The position numbers were made by a program, and so were the translations under genes. This document shows positions 20,246-28,771 of a stretch of DNA of 64,000 nucleotides, in pieces. The stretch is from positions 1 through 64,000 of the forward strand of contig CANQVT010000001.1 in assembly GCA_947627365.1 (NCBI GenBank). Reading direction: 5' to 3'. This DNA comes from an uncultured Lachnospiraceae bacterium (lineage in GTDB: Bacteria; Bacillota; Clostridia; Lachnospirales; Lachnospiraceae). Each line of letters starts with the position of its first letter. The first letter of the stretch is position 1. Under the pieces are notes generated by a model that did no database searches, was not told the DNA's origin, and saw only the letters and a list, made by a program, of their open reading frames with translations.

Positions 20246-21406
20246 TTAGTTGACGCCCTGCTCTGCCACGAAATCCCAAGCAACTGTCTCGGTGTTCGCC
20301 TGCTTCACGTACGCAGTGTCGCGGATCGCGTCGCCGTTCTCGGACTCGAAAGCGATCTCGCCGGTAACGCCTGTGTAGGTCGTATCCCAGAGCGCTTCAT
20401 TGACCGCCGCCGGATCGGTGGAGCCGGCATTCTTCAGAGCCTCGAGAGCCGTGAAGTATGCGTCGTAGCCCATCGCCGTAACTGCCGCAACTGTATCGTC
20501 GCCGCCGTTGTTCGCGAGGTTCGTATCGTCCGCATTGATCCACTCCTTGATGCCGTTATCGAATTCCTCATTGCCGCCCTCCTGATAGAAGGTCGTCACA
20601 TAGATCTGTACATCCTTGCCTTCCGCCGCGTTCAGGATCACGTTGGAATCCCAGGTATCGCCGGCCAGAAGCGGAACCGTCACGCCCTGAGACGCAGCCG
20701 TATCGATGATCAGCTGAGCAGCCTCGGTGGAGGTCGGAGCAAAGATAACGTCCGCGCCCTCATTCACGGCAGTCGTGATGTAGGAAGTAAAGTCCGCGTT
20801 GCCCTCCGGGAACTGATCGGAGATCACCTCGCCGCCAAGAGCCTCAAACGCCTCGGTAAAGTAGTAGCCGAGTCCGCCCGAATAGTCGTTGCCGAGCTTC
20901 GTCAGAACGTATGCTTTTTTCGCCCCAAACTGATCTGCCGCGAAGTTCGCGAGAACTGTGCCCTGGAACGGATCCAGGAAGCAGATGCGGAAGTAGTGCG
21001 TGTTGCCCTCGGTCACCTGCGGGTTCGTGCATGTCACGCCAAGCACCGGAACGCCGGCCTGCGCGAATGTATCGGAAGCTGCCATTGCCGCGTCGGAACC
21101 ATATGTACCAAGCACGATCGACACGCCGCGGCCTGCAAGATCCGCCGCTGCAGTAGGAGCCTTCTCAGAGGACGACTCGTTATCAACGATCTCAAGCTGA
21201 ACCGTGTACTCCGTGCCGCCGATCTCAACCGTCGGGGCCACACTGTTCGCGTACTGGATACCAAGCGTCTCCTGCTTGCCGCCTGCGCCATTGTCGCCCG
21301 ACGCCGGCTCAAACACACCGATCTTCACAACGTCTTCCGCGGAAACGCTCATCGCCCCTGCGAAGCACATGGTCGCACACAATGCAAGTGCTGCTAATTT
21401 TTTCAT
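20246..21406 (-). CDS. livK: Branched-chain amino acid ABC substrate-binding protein
   Basis: The 386-residue product is a type I periplasmic-binding-fold receptor of the Leu/Ile/Val family: VKIGVFEPASGDNGAGGKQETLGIQYA near the N-terminus and GTYGSDAAMAASDTFAQAGVPVLGVT in the first lobe. ATG 21406 follows GGAGGG; reading further upstream adds a basic stretch without a binding site. The export signal (residues 1-23) ends SVSAED and looks like a type I signal, because neither cysteine in it sits in a canonical lipobox. Ligand preference within branched-chain amino acids is not readable. Confidence 0.93.
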   Translation of the reverse strand: MKKLAALALCATMCFAGAMSVSAEDVVKIGVFEPASGDNGAGGKQETLGIQYANSVAPTVEIGGTEYTVQLEIVDNESSSEKAPTAAADLAGRGVSIVLGTYGSDAAMAASDTFAQAGVPVLGVTCTNPQVTEGNTHYFRICFLDPFQGTVLANFAADQFGAKKAYVLTKLGNDYSGGLGYYFTEAFEALGGEVISDQFPEGNADFTSYITTAVNEGADVIFAPTSTEAAQLIIDTAASQGVTVPLLAGDTWDSNVILNAAEGKDVQIYVTTFYQEGGNEEFDNGIKEWINADDTNLANNGGDDTVAAVTAMGYDAYFTALEALKNAGSTDPAAVNEALWDTTYTGVTGEIAFESENGDAIRDTAYVKQANTETVAWDFVAEQGVN

Positions 21407-21489
21407 AATCTTTTCCCTCCTGTATTTCTTTTTTGTACGATTCGACCGCTTTTCTTTGATAAAACAGGAAAGCGCCCGAAACAAATCTT

Positions 21490-21518
21490 ATTTTAGCCCA
21501 ATTTTGTCCGTATTGCAA
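21490..21518 (-). promoter_or_regulatory. Predicted sigma-A promoter of livKHMGF
   Basis: On the minus strand TTGCAA and TAAAAT are spaced by 17 bases, about 84 bases ahead of the livK ATG. No operator-like repeat was noticed around it. Confidence 0.6.
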
Positions 21519-21558
21519 GGACTTTCGTCCGTTGTATGAAAAAAATACACGATTCCTA

Positions 21559-22815
21559 TCATAAAACGGACGGTCTGTCCTTCTCTTCGCGTCTCAGGAT
21601 ATCATACTCGTCTGCCGTGTCGCCGAGGTCGACCCACAGCTTCTGCTTCGCGTGCGGTGCGCTTTCCTGCGGATTGCCGTCCTCGTCGAAAATGCCCGCG
21701 ACCCGGACGCGGACGTTCCGGCCATCCGGCTTCATGATCTCAATCTCCTCGCCGACTGAAAATTTGTTGCGCTGCTCGAGCGCGTACAGGCCATCGCCGC
21801 GACGCACGCCGACCATGCCGAGATAGGTGTATTCTTTGACATACGTGCTCTCGCCGTAGATCTGCGCGTCCGCGCCGGGCTTGCCGTAGAAGAAGCCCGT
21901 CGTAAATTCGCGGTGCGTACAGCTTCCGATCTGCTCCCGGTACCAGCCCATGTTCTTCTCGTAAAGCGCCGGATCCTTATGGAAATCGTCGATCGCCTTC
22001 CGGTAGGTGCGCGCCACCGTCGCCACATAAAGCGCGGTCTTCATGCGTCCCTCGACCTTAAGGCTGTCGATCCCGGCCGCGATCATGTCCGGCAGGTGCT
22101 CCACCATACAGAGATCCTTGGAATTAAAAAGGAACGTGCCGCGGTCGTTCTCCTCGATCGGCAAATACTCGCCGGGGCGCGTCTCCTCGACCACCGCGTA
22201 CTTCCAGCGGCAGGGATGCGTGCACTCCCCCTGATTCGCGTCCCTGCCCGTGAAAAAATTGCTCAGCAGGCAGCGCCCCGAGTAGGAAATACACATCGCA
22301 CCATGCACAAAACTCTCAATCTCCATCTCCTGCGGAATGTTGTCCCGAATCTCGCGGATTTCCTTAAGAGAAAGCTCCCGTGCTGAGACGACGCGCTTCG
22401 CTCCGAGCCCCCACCAAAAACGGTAGGTCTCGTAGTTTGTGTTGTTCGCCTGCGTGCTGACATGGCGTTCGATCTCCGGACAGATCTGCTTCGCAAGCAT
22501 AAAAATTCCCGGATCCGCGATGATCAGCGCATCCGGGCGCAGTTCCCGTAATTCCTGAAGGTATGTCTTCACGCCCTCCAGATCGTAATTGTGCGCGAGG
22601 ATGTTGACCGTCACATGCACCTTCACTCCGTGCGCGTGCGCGAACGCGATCCCCTCCGCCATCTCTTCCATGGAAAAATTCTTCGCCTTGGCGCGCAGTC
22701 CGAACTCCTCGCCGCCGATGTACACGGCGTCCGCTCCGAAGATCACGGCGGTCTTGAGCACCTCGAGGCTGCTCGCCGGTATCAAAAGCTCCGGATGTCT
22801 TCCCGTTCCGTTCAT
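21559..22815 (-). CDS. Peptidase U32 family protein (TrhP/RlhA-like)
   Basis: The 418-residue protein has the U32 signature ESFVHGAMCISYSGRCLLS near residues 167-185 and further cysteines in GECTHPCRW that normally hold an iron-sulfur cluster, plus DSLKVEGRMKT. Despite the name, characterised relatives (TrhP, RlhA) hydroxylate tRNA or rRNA uridine/cytidine using prephenate. ATG follows GGAGGGG. It ends the operon that begins at ireB and lies 49 bases from trmR, itself a tRNA-modification gene, which supports an RNA-modification role. Confidence 0.9.
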   Translation of the reverse strand: MNGTGRHPELLIPASSLEVLKTAVIFGADAVYIGGEEFGLRAKAKNFSMEEMAEGIAFAHAHGVKVHVTVNILAHNYDLEGVKTYLQELRELRPDALIIADPGIFMLAKQICPEIERHVSTQANNTNYETYRFWWGLGAKRVVSARELSLKEIREIRDNIPQEMEIESFVHGAMCISYSGRCLLSNFFTGRDANQGECTHPCRWKYAVVEETRPGEYLPIEENDRGTFLFNSKDLCMVEHLPDMIAAGIDSLKVEGRMKTALYVATVARTYRKAIDDFHKDPALYEKNMGWYREQIGSCTHREFTTGFFYGKPGADAQIYGESTYVKEYTYLGMVGVRRGDGLYALEQRNKFSVGEEIEIMKPDGRNVRVRVAGIFDEDGNPQESAPHAKQKLWVDLGDTADEYDILRREEKDRPSVL

Positions 22816-22864
22816 TGCCCCTCCAAACTGTATGTCATTTACTCCGCATCCCGTTTATTTCATT

Positions 22865-23536
22865 TTATTTCTCAGTTGCAATTTGTATTTCATCCCTTAA
22901 TTTCACCGTCACCGCCGCGCCGTCACCGACCGCGACGATCGAGGTCAGCAGCCCCTCCATGTGCTTCAGCACGTACAGGTACTCGCGCATCCGCCTGTAG
23001 ATCGTGCGGTTCCTCCGCTCGACGGCATAATGCGACTCGATGATGTCCCCGTCCTGCAGTACGTTATCCGAGACGAGCACTCCGCCCGTGCGCAGCAGCC
23101 GCAGCGCCTCCGGCAAAAAATGAATGTACTGTCCCTTCGCCGCGTCCATGAAGATCAGGTCATACGACCCTGACAGACCGCGCATCACTTCGAGCGCGTC
23201 TCCCTCCAGAAGCGTGATCCGCTCCTCCACTCCCGCGGCGGCAAAATTCGCCCTCGCCTGCGGGATTCTCTTCTCATATTTCTCGATCGTCGTGATCCGG
23301 CAGTCCGGCGCGGTGTTCTGCGCCATCAAAAGCGCGGAAAAGCCGATGGCCGTCCCCACCTCCAGAATCCTCTTCGGAGCCTGCATCGCCAGCAGCACCT
23401 TCAGAAAGCTCTGCATGTCCTGCCGGATGATCGGGATCTCCTGCGCAGCCGCCTCGCGTTCCAGCTCGTCCAGAAACGCCCCGTTGCCGGTATCCAGAGA
23501 GTTGATGTAGACCGCCATCCGTTCGTCAATCACCAT
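22865..23536 (-). CDS. trmR: TrmR/YrrM-like O-methyltransferase
   Basis: The 223-residue SAM-dependent enzyme has motif I ILEVGTAIGFSALLMA, motif II ITTIEKYE and DLIFMDAAKGQY. In B. subtilis TrmR (YrrM) methylates 5-hydroxyuridine at tRNA position 34, the step after TrhP-type hydroxylation, and here a U32 gene directly follows. ATG 23536 is preceded by AAGGAT. The same frame extends 66 codons upstream through a triplicated repeat and the end of the YlbF gene, but that part has no family similarity. Confidence 0.87.
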   Translation of the reverse strand: MVIDERMAVYINSLDTGNGAFLDELEREAAAQEIPIIRQDMQSFLKVLLAMQAPKRILEVGTAIGFSALLMAQNTAPDCRITTIEKYEKRIPQARANFAAAGVEERITLLEGDALEVMRGLSGSYDLIFMDAAKGQYIHFLPEALRLLRTGGVLVSDNVLQDGDIIESHYAVERRNRTIYRRMREYLYVLKHMEGLLTSIVAVGDGAAVTVKLRDEIQIATEK

Positions 23537-23652
23537 CTGTATCCTTATCCTCTCCACTACATTGCTGTTCTTTTTTCCGTCCGGATCCTCTCCGCAGCGT
23601 CGCTGTCCTTTTTGCCTTCTAGATCCGGATCCTCTCCACCACGTCGTCGGAA
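23537..23652 (-). repeat. Three imperfect 38-44 bp direct repeats at the ylbF/trmR junction
   Basis: On the minus strand the block GTGGAGAGGATCCGGA...AAAAAGGACAGC is present once at the end of the ylbF-like gene, once in the spacer, and once degenerated just before the trmR start, where it supplies the binding site. It looks like tandem duplication of the 3' end of the upstream gene. Confidence 0.75.
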
Positions 23653-23984
23653 TCGAGATCGACCGCGCCGACGATCTCGCCCGTGATCTTCTGTACCATG
23701 CGGCACACCCGAAGCTCCGCGAGCAGAAATCCATTTACAAGCGGATTCTTCCGGAATTCCTCGTAATCGTTGCACAGGCGATTTTGCTCCTGATACATGT
23801 CTAGCAGCTCCTGCGAATTCTGCGTCTCGAACACATGCAGCCGGAAATCATTGATCTGCCTCCGCAACTCCGGCTCCTCCCGTACCTTGTCCCGCAGCTC
23901 ACAGAACTGACGGTACTCGTCGCTCTCGATGATGCACTGGATCAGGTCCTCGGTACATTTCTCCATCTTGGTCATACGCTTCAC
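23619..23984 (-). CDS. YlbF/YmcA family regulator
   Basis: The 121-residue all-helical protein matches the YlbF/YmcA (Com_YlbF) family: CIIESDEYRQFCELRDKVREEPELRRQINDFR and a second amphipathic helix. In B. subtilis these proteins form a complex that tunes RNase Y processing and development. Placement next to rnj, another RNA-decay gene, fits that role. The start may be GTG 23984 or ATG 23975; neither has a strong binding site. The C-terminus (VVERIRI) is the source of the repeat described at 23537-23652. Confidence 0.8.
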   Translation of the reverse strand: MKRMTKMEKCTEDLIQCIIESDEYRQFCELRDKVREEPELRRQINDFRLHVFETQNSQELLDMYQEQNRLCNDYEEFRKNPLVNGFLLAELRVCRMVQKITGEIVGAVDLDSDDVVERIRI

Positions 23985-24015
23985 TCTATTTCTTTTGCTA
24001 TGGTCTCTTTCCTTC

Positions 24016-25722
24016 TCATTCTACTTCCATGATGATCGGCAGGATCATCGGGCGGCGCTTCGTCCGCTTCCACAGGAAATCGCTGAGCGAATCCCGGATC
24101 GTATTCTTAATCTTTGCCCAGTCCGTCACATGGTGCGCATTGCAGGAATCCATCGCGTCCTCTACCACGCTGCGGGCCTCCTCCATCAGCTCCTCGGCCT
24201 CCCGCACGTACACGAACCCGCGCGACACGATGTCCGGCCCTGCAAGAATCTGCCCGGTGTGCCTCTCAAGCGTCAGCACCGCGATCACGATCCCGTCCTC
24301 CGCAAGGTGCTGGCGATCGCGCAGCACGATGTTGCCGACGTCGCCGACGCCAAGTCCGTCCACAAGGATTGCCCCAGTCTGCACATGATCGACGATCTTC
24401 GCGCTGTCCTCTCCGAGCTCCAGCACATCCCCGGTCTTCAGGATAAAAATATGGTCCTTATCGATGCCGAGTCCCTCGGCAAGCTCCGCCTGCGCCTTCA
24501 TGTGGCGGTACTCCCCGTGCACCGGGATCGAATACTGCGGCTTCACCAGGGAATAGATCAGCTTGATCTCCTCCTGGCAGGCATGTCCGGAGGTATGGGC
24601 GTTCTGGAAGATAACGTTCGCCCCCTTCATCGAGAGCTCGTTGATCACGTTCGACACGGCCTTCTCATTGCCCGGGATCGGATTTGAGCTGAAGATCACG
24701 GTGTCTCCCGGCTTGATACTGACCTTCTTGTGCATATCCGCCGCCATCCTCGAGAGCGCCGCCATCGACTCTCCCTGGCTTCCGGTCGTGATCAGCACCA
24801 TCTGCTCGTCGGGATAGTTCTTCATCTGCTCCAGGTCGATTAGCGTATTTTCCGGAATCGCGAGATAGCCGAGCTCCGAAGCGATCTGGATGATATTGAC
24901 CATGCTCCTGCCTTCCACCACGACCTTGCGCCCGTACTTGTGCGCGGAATTGATGATCTGCTGCACGCGGTCGACATTCGACGCGAAGGTCGCGATGATG
25001 ATCCTGTGGTTGCGGTGCTCTGCGAACAGGTTGTCAAACGTCCTGCCCACCGTGCGCTCCGAGGCCGTAAAGCCCGGGCGCTCCGCGTTCGTGCTGTCGC
25101 ACATCAGGGCCAGCACGCCCTTTTTGCCGAGCTCCGCAAAGCGCTGCAGGTCGATCGCATCGCCGAACACCGGCGTATAATCCACCTTGAAGTCCCCGGT
25201 GTGCACGATGATCCCGGCCGGCGAGTAGATCGCCAGCGCCACCGCGTCCGCGATGCTGTGGTTTGTCTTGATGAATTCGATTCGAAATTCTCCGAGGTTG
25301 ATCGACTGCCCCGGCCGCACGACCTTGCGCTTCGTCGTGCGCATCAGGTTGTGCTCCGTGAGCTTGCGCTCAATCAGGCCCATCGTCAGCTTCGTCGCGT
25401 ACAGGGGCGCGTTCAGCTCCATGAGCACATACGGCAGCGCGCCGATATGATCCTCGTGCCCGTGTGTGAACACGATGCCCTTTACCTTGTCAATGTTGTC
25501 CTTCAGATATGTGACGTCCGGGATCACGAGATCGATCCCGAGCATATCGTTCTCCGGGAACGCAAGTCCGCAGTCCACCACGATAATGCTGTCCTTGTAT
25601 TCAAACGCTGTCATATTCATTCCGATCAGGCCAAGTCCCCCGATCGGAATGATTTTTACCTTTTCACTTATCTTCTCATTTGTCTTATCTATGCTATTCT
25701 GATTTGTCTGTCTCTTCTTCAA
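24016..25722 (-). CDS. rnj: Ribonuclease J
   Basis: RNase J is a metallo-beta-lactamase/beta-CASP nuclease with 5' exonuclease and endonuclease activity, central to mRNA turnover in Firmicutes. The 568-residue protein has the zinc motif THGHEDH at about residues 86-92, beta-CASP motifs including TTGSQGE and HTSGHA, and the C-terminal RNase J domain. Translation starts at TTG 25720-25722 after GAGGTG. It sits mid-operon between DUF1292 and ylbF genes. Confidence 0.96.
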   Translation of the reverse strand: MKKRQTNQNSIDKTNEKISEKVKIIPIGGLGLIGMNMTAFEYKDSIIVVDCGLAFPENDMLGIDLVIPDVTYLKDNIDKVKGIVFTHGHEDHIGALPYVLMELNAPLYATKLTMGLIERKLTEHNLMRTTKRKVVRPGQSINLGEFRIEFIKTNHSIADAVALAIYSPAGIIVHTGDFKVDYTPVFGDAIDLQRFAELGKKGVLALMCDSTNAERPGFTASERTVGRTFDNLFAEHRNHRIIIATFASNVDRVQQIINSAHKYGRKVVVEGRSMVNIIQIASELGYLAIPENTLIDLEQMKNYPDEQMVLITTGSQGESMAALSRMAADMHKKVSIKPGDTVIFSSNPIPGNEKAVSNVINELSMKGANVIFQNAHTSGHACQEEIKLIYSLVKPQYSIPVHGEYRHMKAQAELAEGLGIDKDHIFILKTGDVLELGEDSAKIVDHVQTGAILVDGLGVGDVGNIVLRDRQHLAEDGIVIAVLTLERHTGQILAGPDIVSRGFVYVREAEELMEEARSVVEDAMDSCNAHHVTDWAKIKNTIRDSLSDFLWKRTKRRPMILPIIMEVE

Positions 25723-25742
25723 TCTGCACCTCTTATTCTTTC

Positions 25743-26006
25743 TCAGAGCTCGATATCCACATCCTCTAAAAGCTCTGCAAAAATCTTCGACACCGCTTCC
25801 AGTTCGTCGTCGTCCTCGACAAAGACATAGCGCGCCTCTTCCTCCCCATCCTTTGACAGGTCCTTCAGAATGTACGCGTCTGCCTCATCGTCTTCCGTCT
25901 CCGTGACCAGCAGATATGAAACCCCGCCGATCCGTGTTTCCTCCACCACAAAAAACCCGACGGTCTCCTCTTCGCCAACCGGGCAAAACTCTATTTTTTT
26001 ATTCAT
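25743..26006 (-). CDS. DUF1292 family protein
   Basis: The 87-residue acidic protein fits DUF1292 (YrzB-like), a small beta-rich family of unknown function often found between ruvX and downstream genes in Firmicutes. ATG 26006 follows GAGAGGGA and overlaps the end of ruvX. No catalytic motif is visible. Confidence 0.85.
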   Translation of the reverse strand: MNKKIEFCPVGEEETVGFFVVEETRIGGVSYLLVTETEDDEADAYILKDLSKDGEEEARYVFVEDDDELEAVSKIFAELLEDVDIEL

Positions 26007-26436
26007 TCGTTTCCCTCTCACAGCTGTCGAGATATCCCTGCAGGATATACACGGCCGCTATCATATCTACGTATTCTTTTCGCTTCTCGCGGCGCACTCC
26101 ACTCTCGATCAACGCACGGTTCGCCGCCACCGTCGTCAACCGCTCATCCCACATCACCACCGGAAGACCCGTCCTTCGCTTCAGCGTCTCGCCGAACTCC
26201 AGCGTTTTCTGAGCGCGCTCTCCGATGGTATTGTTCATGTTCTTTGGATATCCCAGCACGATCCCGCTCACCTGATACTGCACGATCAGCTCTTCGATCC
26301 GGGCAAGCGTCCGCCGCAGCTTGTTCTCCTGCTCCCGCCTGATAATCTCCACGCCCTGCGCGGTAAGCCCAAGCGCATCGCTGACGGCCACTCCCACGGT
26401 CCTGGAACCGAAGTCCAGACCCATGATACGGCTCAC
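25999..26436 (-). CDS. ruvX: RuvX/YqgF Holliday-junction resolvase-like protein
   Basis: The 145-residue RNase H-fold protein has [17 protein letters not shown] at the N-terminus, [14 protein letters not shown] and [14 protein letters not shown], the YqgF signature. Family members act in 16S rRNA 5' maturation or as putative resolvases. The start is GTG 26434-26436, which overlaps the ireB stop as GTGA and follows GGGAGG; an ATG at 26454 has no good binding site. Confidence 0.93.
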   Translation of the reverse strand: MSRIMGLDFGSRTVGVAVSDALGLTAQGVEIIRREQENKLRRTLARIEELIVQYQVSGIVLGYPKNMNNTIGERAQKTLEFGETLKRRTGLPVVMWDERLTTVAANRALIESGVRREKRKEYVDMIAAVYILQGYLDSCERETNE

Positions 26437-26708
26437 TGTTCCTCCCGCTGCCATGATTTGTTCTTCACGTACTCCCTCAAAAGCTCCTCGACCAGCTCGT
26501 CCCTCTCAACCTTCATAATCAGGCTGCGTGCGTTGTTGTGACTGGTGATATAGGTCGGATCCCCCGACATGATATAACCCACGATCTGGTTCACCGGATT
26601 GTAGCCCTTCTCCTCCATCGCATTGTAGACTACCTCCAGCACCTTCTTCACGCGCGCTTCCGGATCTGTGTTGAAATTAAAGTATTGTGTGTTGTTGATA
26701 TCTGCCAT
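26433..26708 (-). CDS. ireB: IreB family regulatory phosphoprotein
   Basis: The 91-residue protein is a clear DUF965/IreB member: [20 protein letters not shown], the phosphothreonine-bearing N-terminus, then [30 protein letters not shown]. In Enterococcus IreB is a substrate of the PASTA kinase IreK and affects cephalosporin tolerance. ATG 26708 follows GTGAGGAT. It heads an operon running to the U32 gene. Confidence 0.94.
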   Translation of the reverse strand: MADINNTQYFNFNTDPEARVKKVLEVVYNAMEEKGYNPVNQIVGYIMSGDPTYITSHNNARSLIMKVERDELVEELLREYVKNKSWQREEQ

Positions 26709-26739
26709 ATCCTCACGTCCTTTAGTACCTTGTATTCCC

Positions 26740-26768
26740 ATTCTAATATAATTCGTAAAATAATTCAA
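26740..26768 (-). promoter_or_regulatory. Predicted sigma-A promoter of the ireB operon
   Basis: TTGAAT and TAGAAT are spaced by 17 bases on the minus strand, about 32 bases ahead of the ireB start, in an AT-rich gap after mtaB. Confidence 0.75.
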
Positions 26769-26808
26769 TCCCCTTCGAACAATTGTTTTCCGATTGTTTC
26801 CGACAGAA

Positions 26809-28260
26809 TTAAACGAAAAAACGGTAGAGATGAGGCTCCAGCTCCTCTCCGAGGACGCCCTCAAGCAGAACATTCTCGTAGTTTCGGTCCGCCAAGACCG
26901 CGGCGCGGATGTATTCCTTCGTGTAGCCGGTATAGTATTCCAGGTCTCCGACCGCACATTTCTCTTCAAAAAGAACGTCGACCTTCCGCCCTGCGTACAA
27001 TGCTTCAAACGCACGGCGGTTCTCCTCGCCGAGCGCGATCAGCCGCTCGCTGCGCTCACCCTTGACCTGCTCCGGAATCTGATCCGGCATCGCGGCCGCG
27101 CGGGTTCCCTGCCTTCTGGAATACTTGAAAATGTGCGTCTCATAGAGCCGGATCCGCTTCAGGAAGGCGACCGTCTCCTCAAATTCCTCCTGTGTCTCCC
27201 CCGGAAAGCCGACGATCACATCCGTCGTGAGGGCAGGATCGCGAAACGTCCTTCGCAAAAGGCTGCATTTTTCCTCGTACTCCCCGGCCGTGTAGCGGCG
27301 ATTCATGCGCTTCAGCGTGGCGTTGCAGCCGCTCTGCAGCGACAGATGGAAATGTGGACAGAATTTCGGCAGTTTCGCCAACGCTTCCGCAAATTCCTCC
27401 GTGACGATGCCGGGCTCCAGAGAGCCAAGCCGGATGCGCTCGATCCCATCCGTCTCATGGACGGCGCGGATCAGATCCAGCAGCGTCGTGTCGTGATCGC
27501 AGCCGTAGGAGCTCAAATGAATCCCGGTCAGCACGATCTCCTTACAGCCGTTTACCGCAAGCCTTTCCGCCTCGCGCACCACATCCTCCAGCGCGCGGCT
27601 GCGCACCCGTCCCCGCGCGTAGGGGATGATACAGTAGCTGCAGAACTGGTTGCAGCCGTCCTGCACCTTCATGTAGGCGCGCGTGTGCTCCTGCGTTTTC
27701 GACACATTCAGCGCTTCGAATTCCTTCGTGTGATTGATGTCGATCTTCTGCGTCCACATCCCGCTCGGACAGACGTCTCCACTCGACATTCGACCTTTGT
27801 CCGTGCCGTCCGCGCCGGCGCTCTTTCGCACGATTCCGACGTCCCCGACCCGCACCGCCTCAAACTCGCGCAGCGCCTCCACAATATTTTTCTTGCAGTT
27901 ATTGCCCAGCACGATGTCAATCGACGCGTCCAACCCGTCGGCTTCCTTTCCCTGCATGGGACCGTCTCCCGCCGTGCCGCGCGGCTCCCCGTCCTTTCCG
28001 GCAAAACGGGCAGTCTGCACATAGCAGCCGGCCGCCACGACGATCGCATCCGGATTCATCTTCTTCGCCCGGTGGAGCATCTGGCGCGACTTGCGATCCG
28101 CGATATTCGTCACTGTGCAGGTGTTGATCACGTACACATCAGCCCCCGGGGCAAACGGCACAATCTCGTATCCGGCCGCCTCAAGGAGCTGCCGCATCGC
28201 CTCCGTCTCATATGCGTTTACCTTACAGCCAAGGTTGTGAAGCGCAGCTTTTTTCCCCAT
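26809..28260 (-). CDS. mtaB: tRNA t6A37 methylthiotransferase MtaB
   Basis: MtaB is a radical-SAM methylthiotransferase that converts t6A to ms2t6A at tRNA position 37. The 483-residue protein has the N-terminal Fe-S domain (NLGCKVN, NTCTVT, AAGCYVQ), the radical-SAM motif [15 protein letters not shown] and a TRAM-like C-terminus. It is about 45 residues longer than usual: two glycine- and charge-rich insertions lie around residues 85-113 and 135-165. ATG follows GGGGTGG. Confidence 0.93.
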   Translation of the reverse strand: MGKKAALHNLGCKVNAYETEAMRQLLEAAGYEIVPFAPGADVYVINTCTVTNIADRKSRQMLHRAKKMNPDAIVVAAGCYVQTARFAGKDGEPRGTAGDGPMQGKEADGLDASIDIVLGNNCKKNIVEALREFEAVRVGDVGIVRKSAGADGTDKGRMSSGDVCPSGMWTQKIDINHTKEFEALNVSKTQEHTRAYMKVQDGCNQFCSYCIIPYARGRVRSRALEDVVREAERLAVNGCKEIVLTGIHLSSYGCDHDTTLLDLIRAVHETDGIERIRLGSLEPGIVTEEFAEALAKLPKFCPHFHLSLQSGCNATLKRMNRRYTAGEYEEKCSLLRRTFRDPALTTDVIVGFPGETQEEFEETVAFLKRIRLYETHIFKYSRRQGTRAAAMPDQIPEQVKGERSERLIALGEENRRAFEALYAGRKVDVLFEEKCAVGDLEYYTGYTKEYIRAAVLADRNYENVLLEGVLGEELEPHLYRFFV

Positions 28261-28302
28261 CCTGCCACCCCTTTGTTTTTTTCATCTTCTTCTGTTTTCA
28301 AC

Positions 28303-28331
28303 TTGACTTTTCGTCCCCTTACCGTTAAGAT
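28303..28331 (+). promoter_or_regulatory. Predicted promoter of the HPr-like gene
   Basis: TTGACT and TAAGAT are 17 bases apart, 36 bases ahead of the ATG at 28367. It fires away from the mtaB gene. Confidence 0.65.
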
Positions 28332-28366
28332 AATGGTATCAATTACTCATGCGGGGAGGATTACTT

Positions 28367-28597
28367 ATGAAAACAGTTCAGATATCCTTAAATTCAATCG
28401 ATAAAGTAAAATCTTTTGTAAACGACGTCACCAAGTTCGACAATGACTTCGACCTTGTCTCCGGCAGATACGTGATCGATGCAAAGTCCATCATGGGAAT
28501 CTTCAGCCTTGATCTGTCGAAGCCGATCGACCTCAATATCCATGCGGAGGATAATATGGACGAGGTTCTGAAGGTACTCGCTCCATATATCATCTAA
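28367..28597 (+). CDS. HPr-like protein lacking the active-site histidine
   Basis: The 76-residue product has the HPr fold pattern and the regulatory-serine motif DAKSIMGIFSLDLSKPIDL (Ser41, equivalent to HPr Ser46). The phosphotransfer site that should read HARPA is replaced by SIDKV, so it cannot carry phosphate from enzyme I. Crh of Bacillus also lacks this histidine but keeps the serine, so a regulatory role with CcpA or HPr kinase is possible, as is a diverged function. ATG 28367 follows GGGGAGG. It is one of only two plus-strand genes here and stands alone. Confidence 0.82.
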   Translation: MKTVQISLNSIDKVKSFVNDVTKFDNDFDLVSGRYVIDAKSIMGIFSLDLSKPIDLNIHAEDNMDEVLKVLAPYII

Positions 28598-28611
28598 GCA
28601 CGATCCTATCT

Positions 28612-28655
28612 CGGCTGCACAATGTTTTTACAGCCGCAGCCGGAAAAAGTTTTTT
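28612..28655 (+). terminator. Terminator after the HPr-like gene
   Basis: CGGCTGC and GCAGCCG pair around a 17-base loop and are followed by a T6 tract eight bases later. The spacing to the T tract is not ideal, so efficiency is uncertain. Confidence 0.5.
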
Positions 28656-28771
28656 ATTTCTGCCGCCTCCGGTTGCAGAAGTTTGATATGGGACTGTTAC
28701 CAAACAGCATTCATCCCGATCTCCGGATGTACTGTTTTGTAACGGTCCCTCTTTTTGTGCTGCTATATCAC

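Noticed and set aside
22865-23734. Longer 289-residue form of TrmR
   Set aside because: The extra 66 residues come from the repeat region and the shifted end of the ylbF-like gene; ATG 23536 has the binding site and matches family length.
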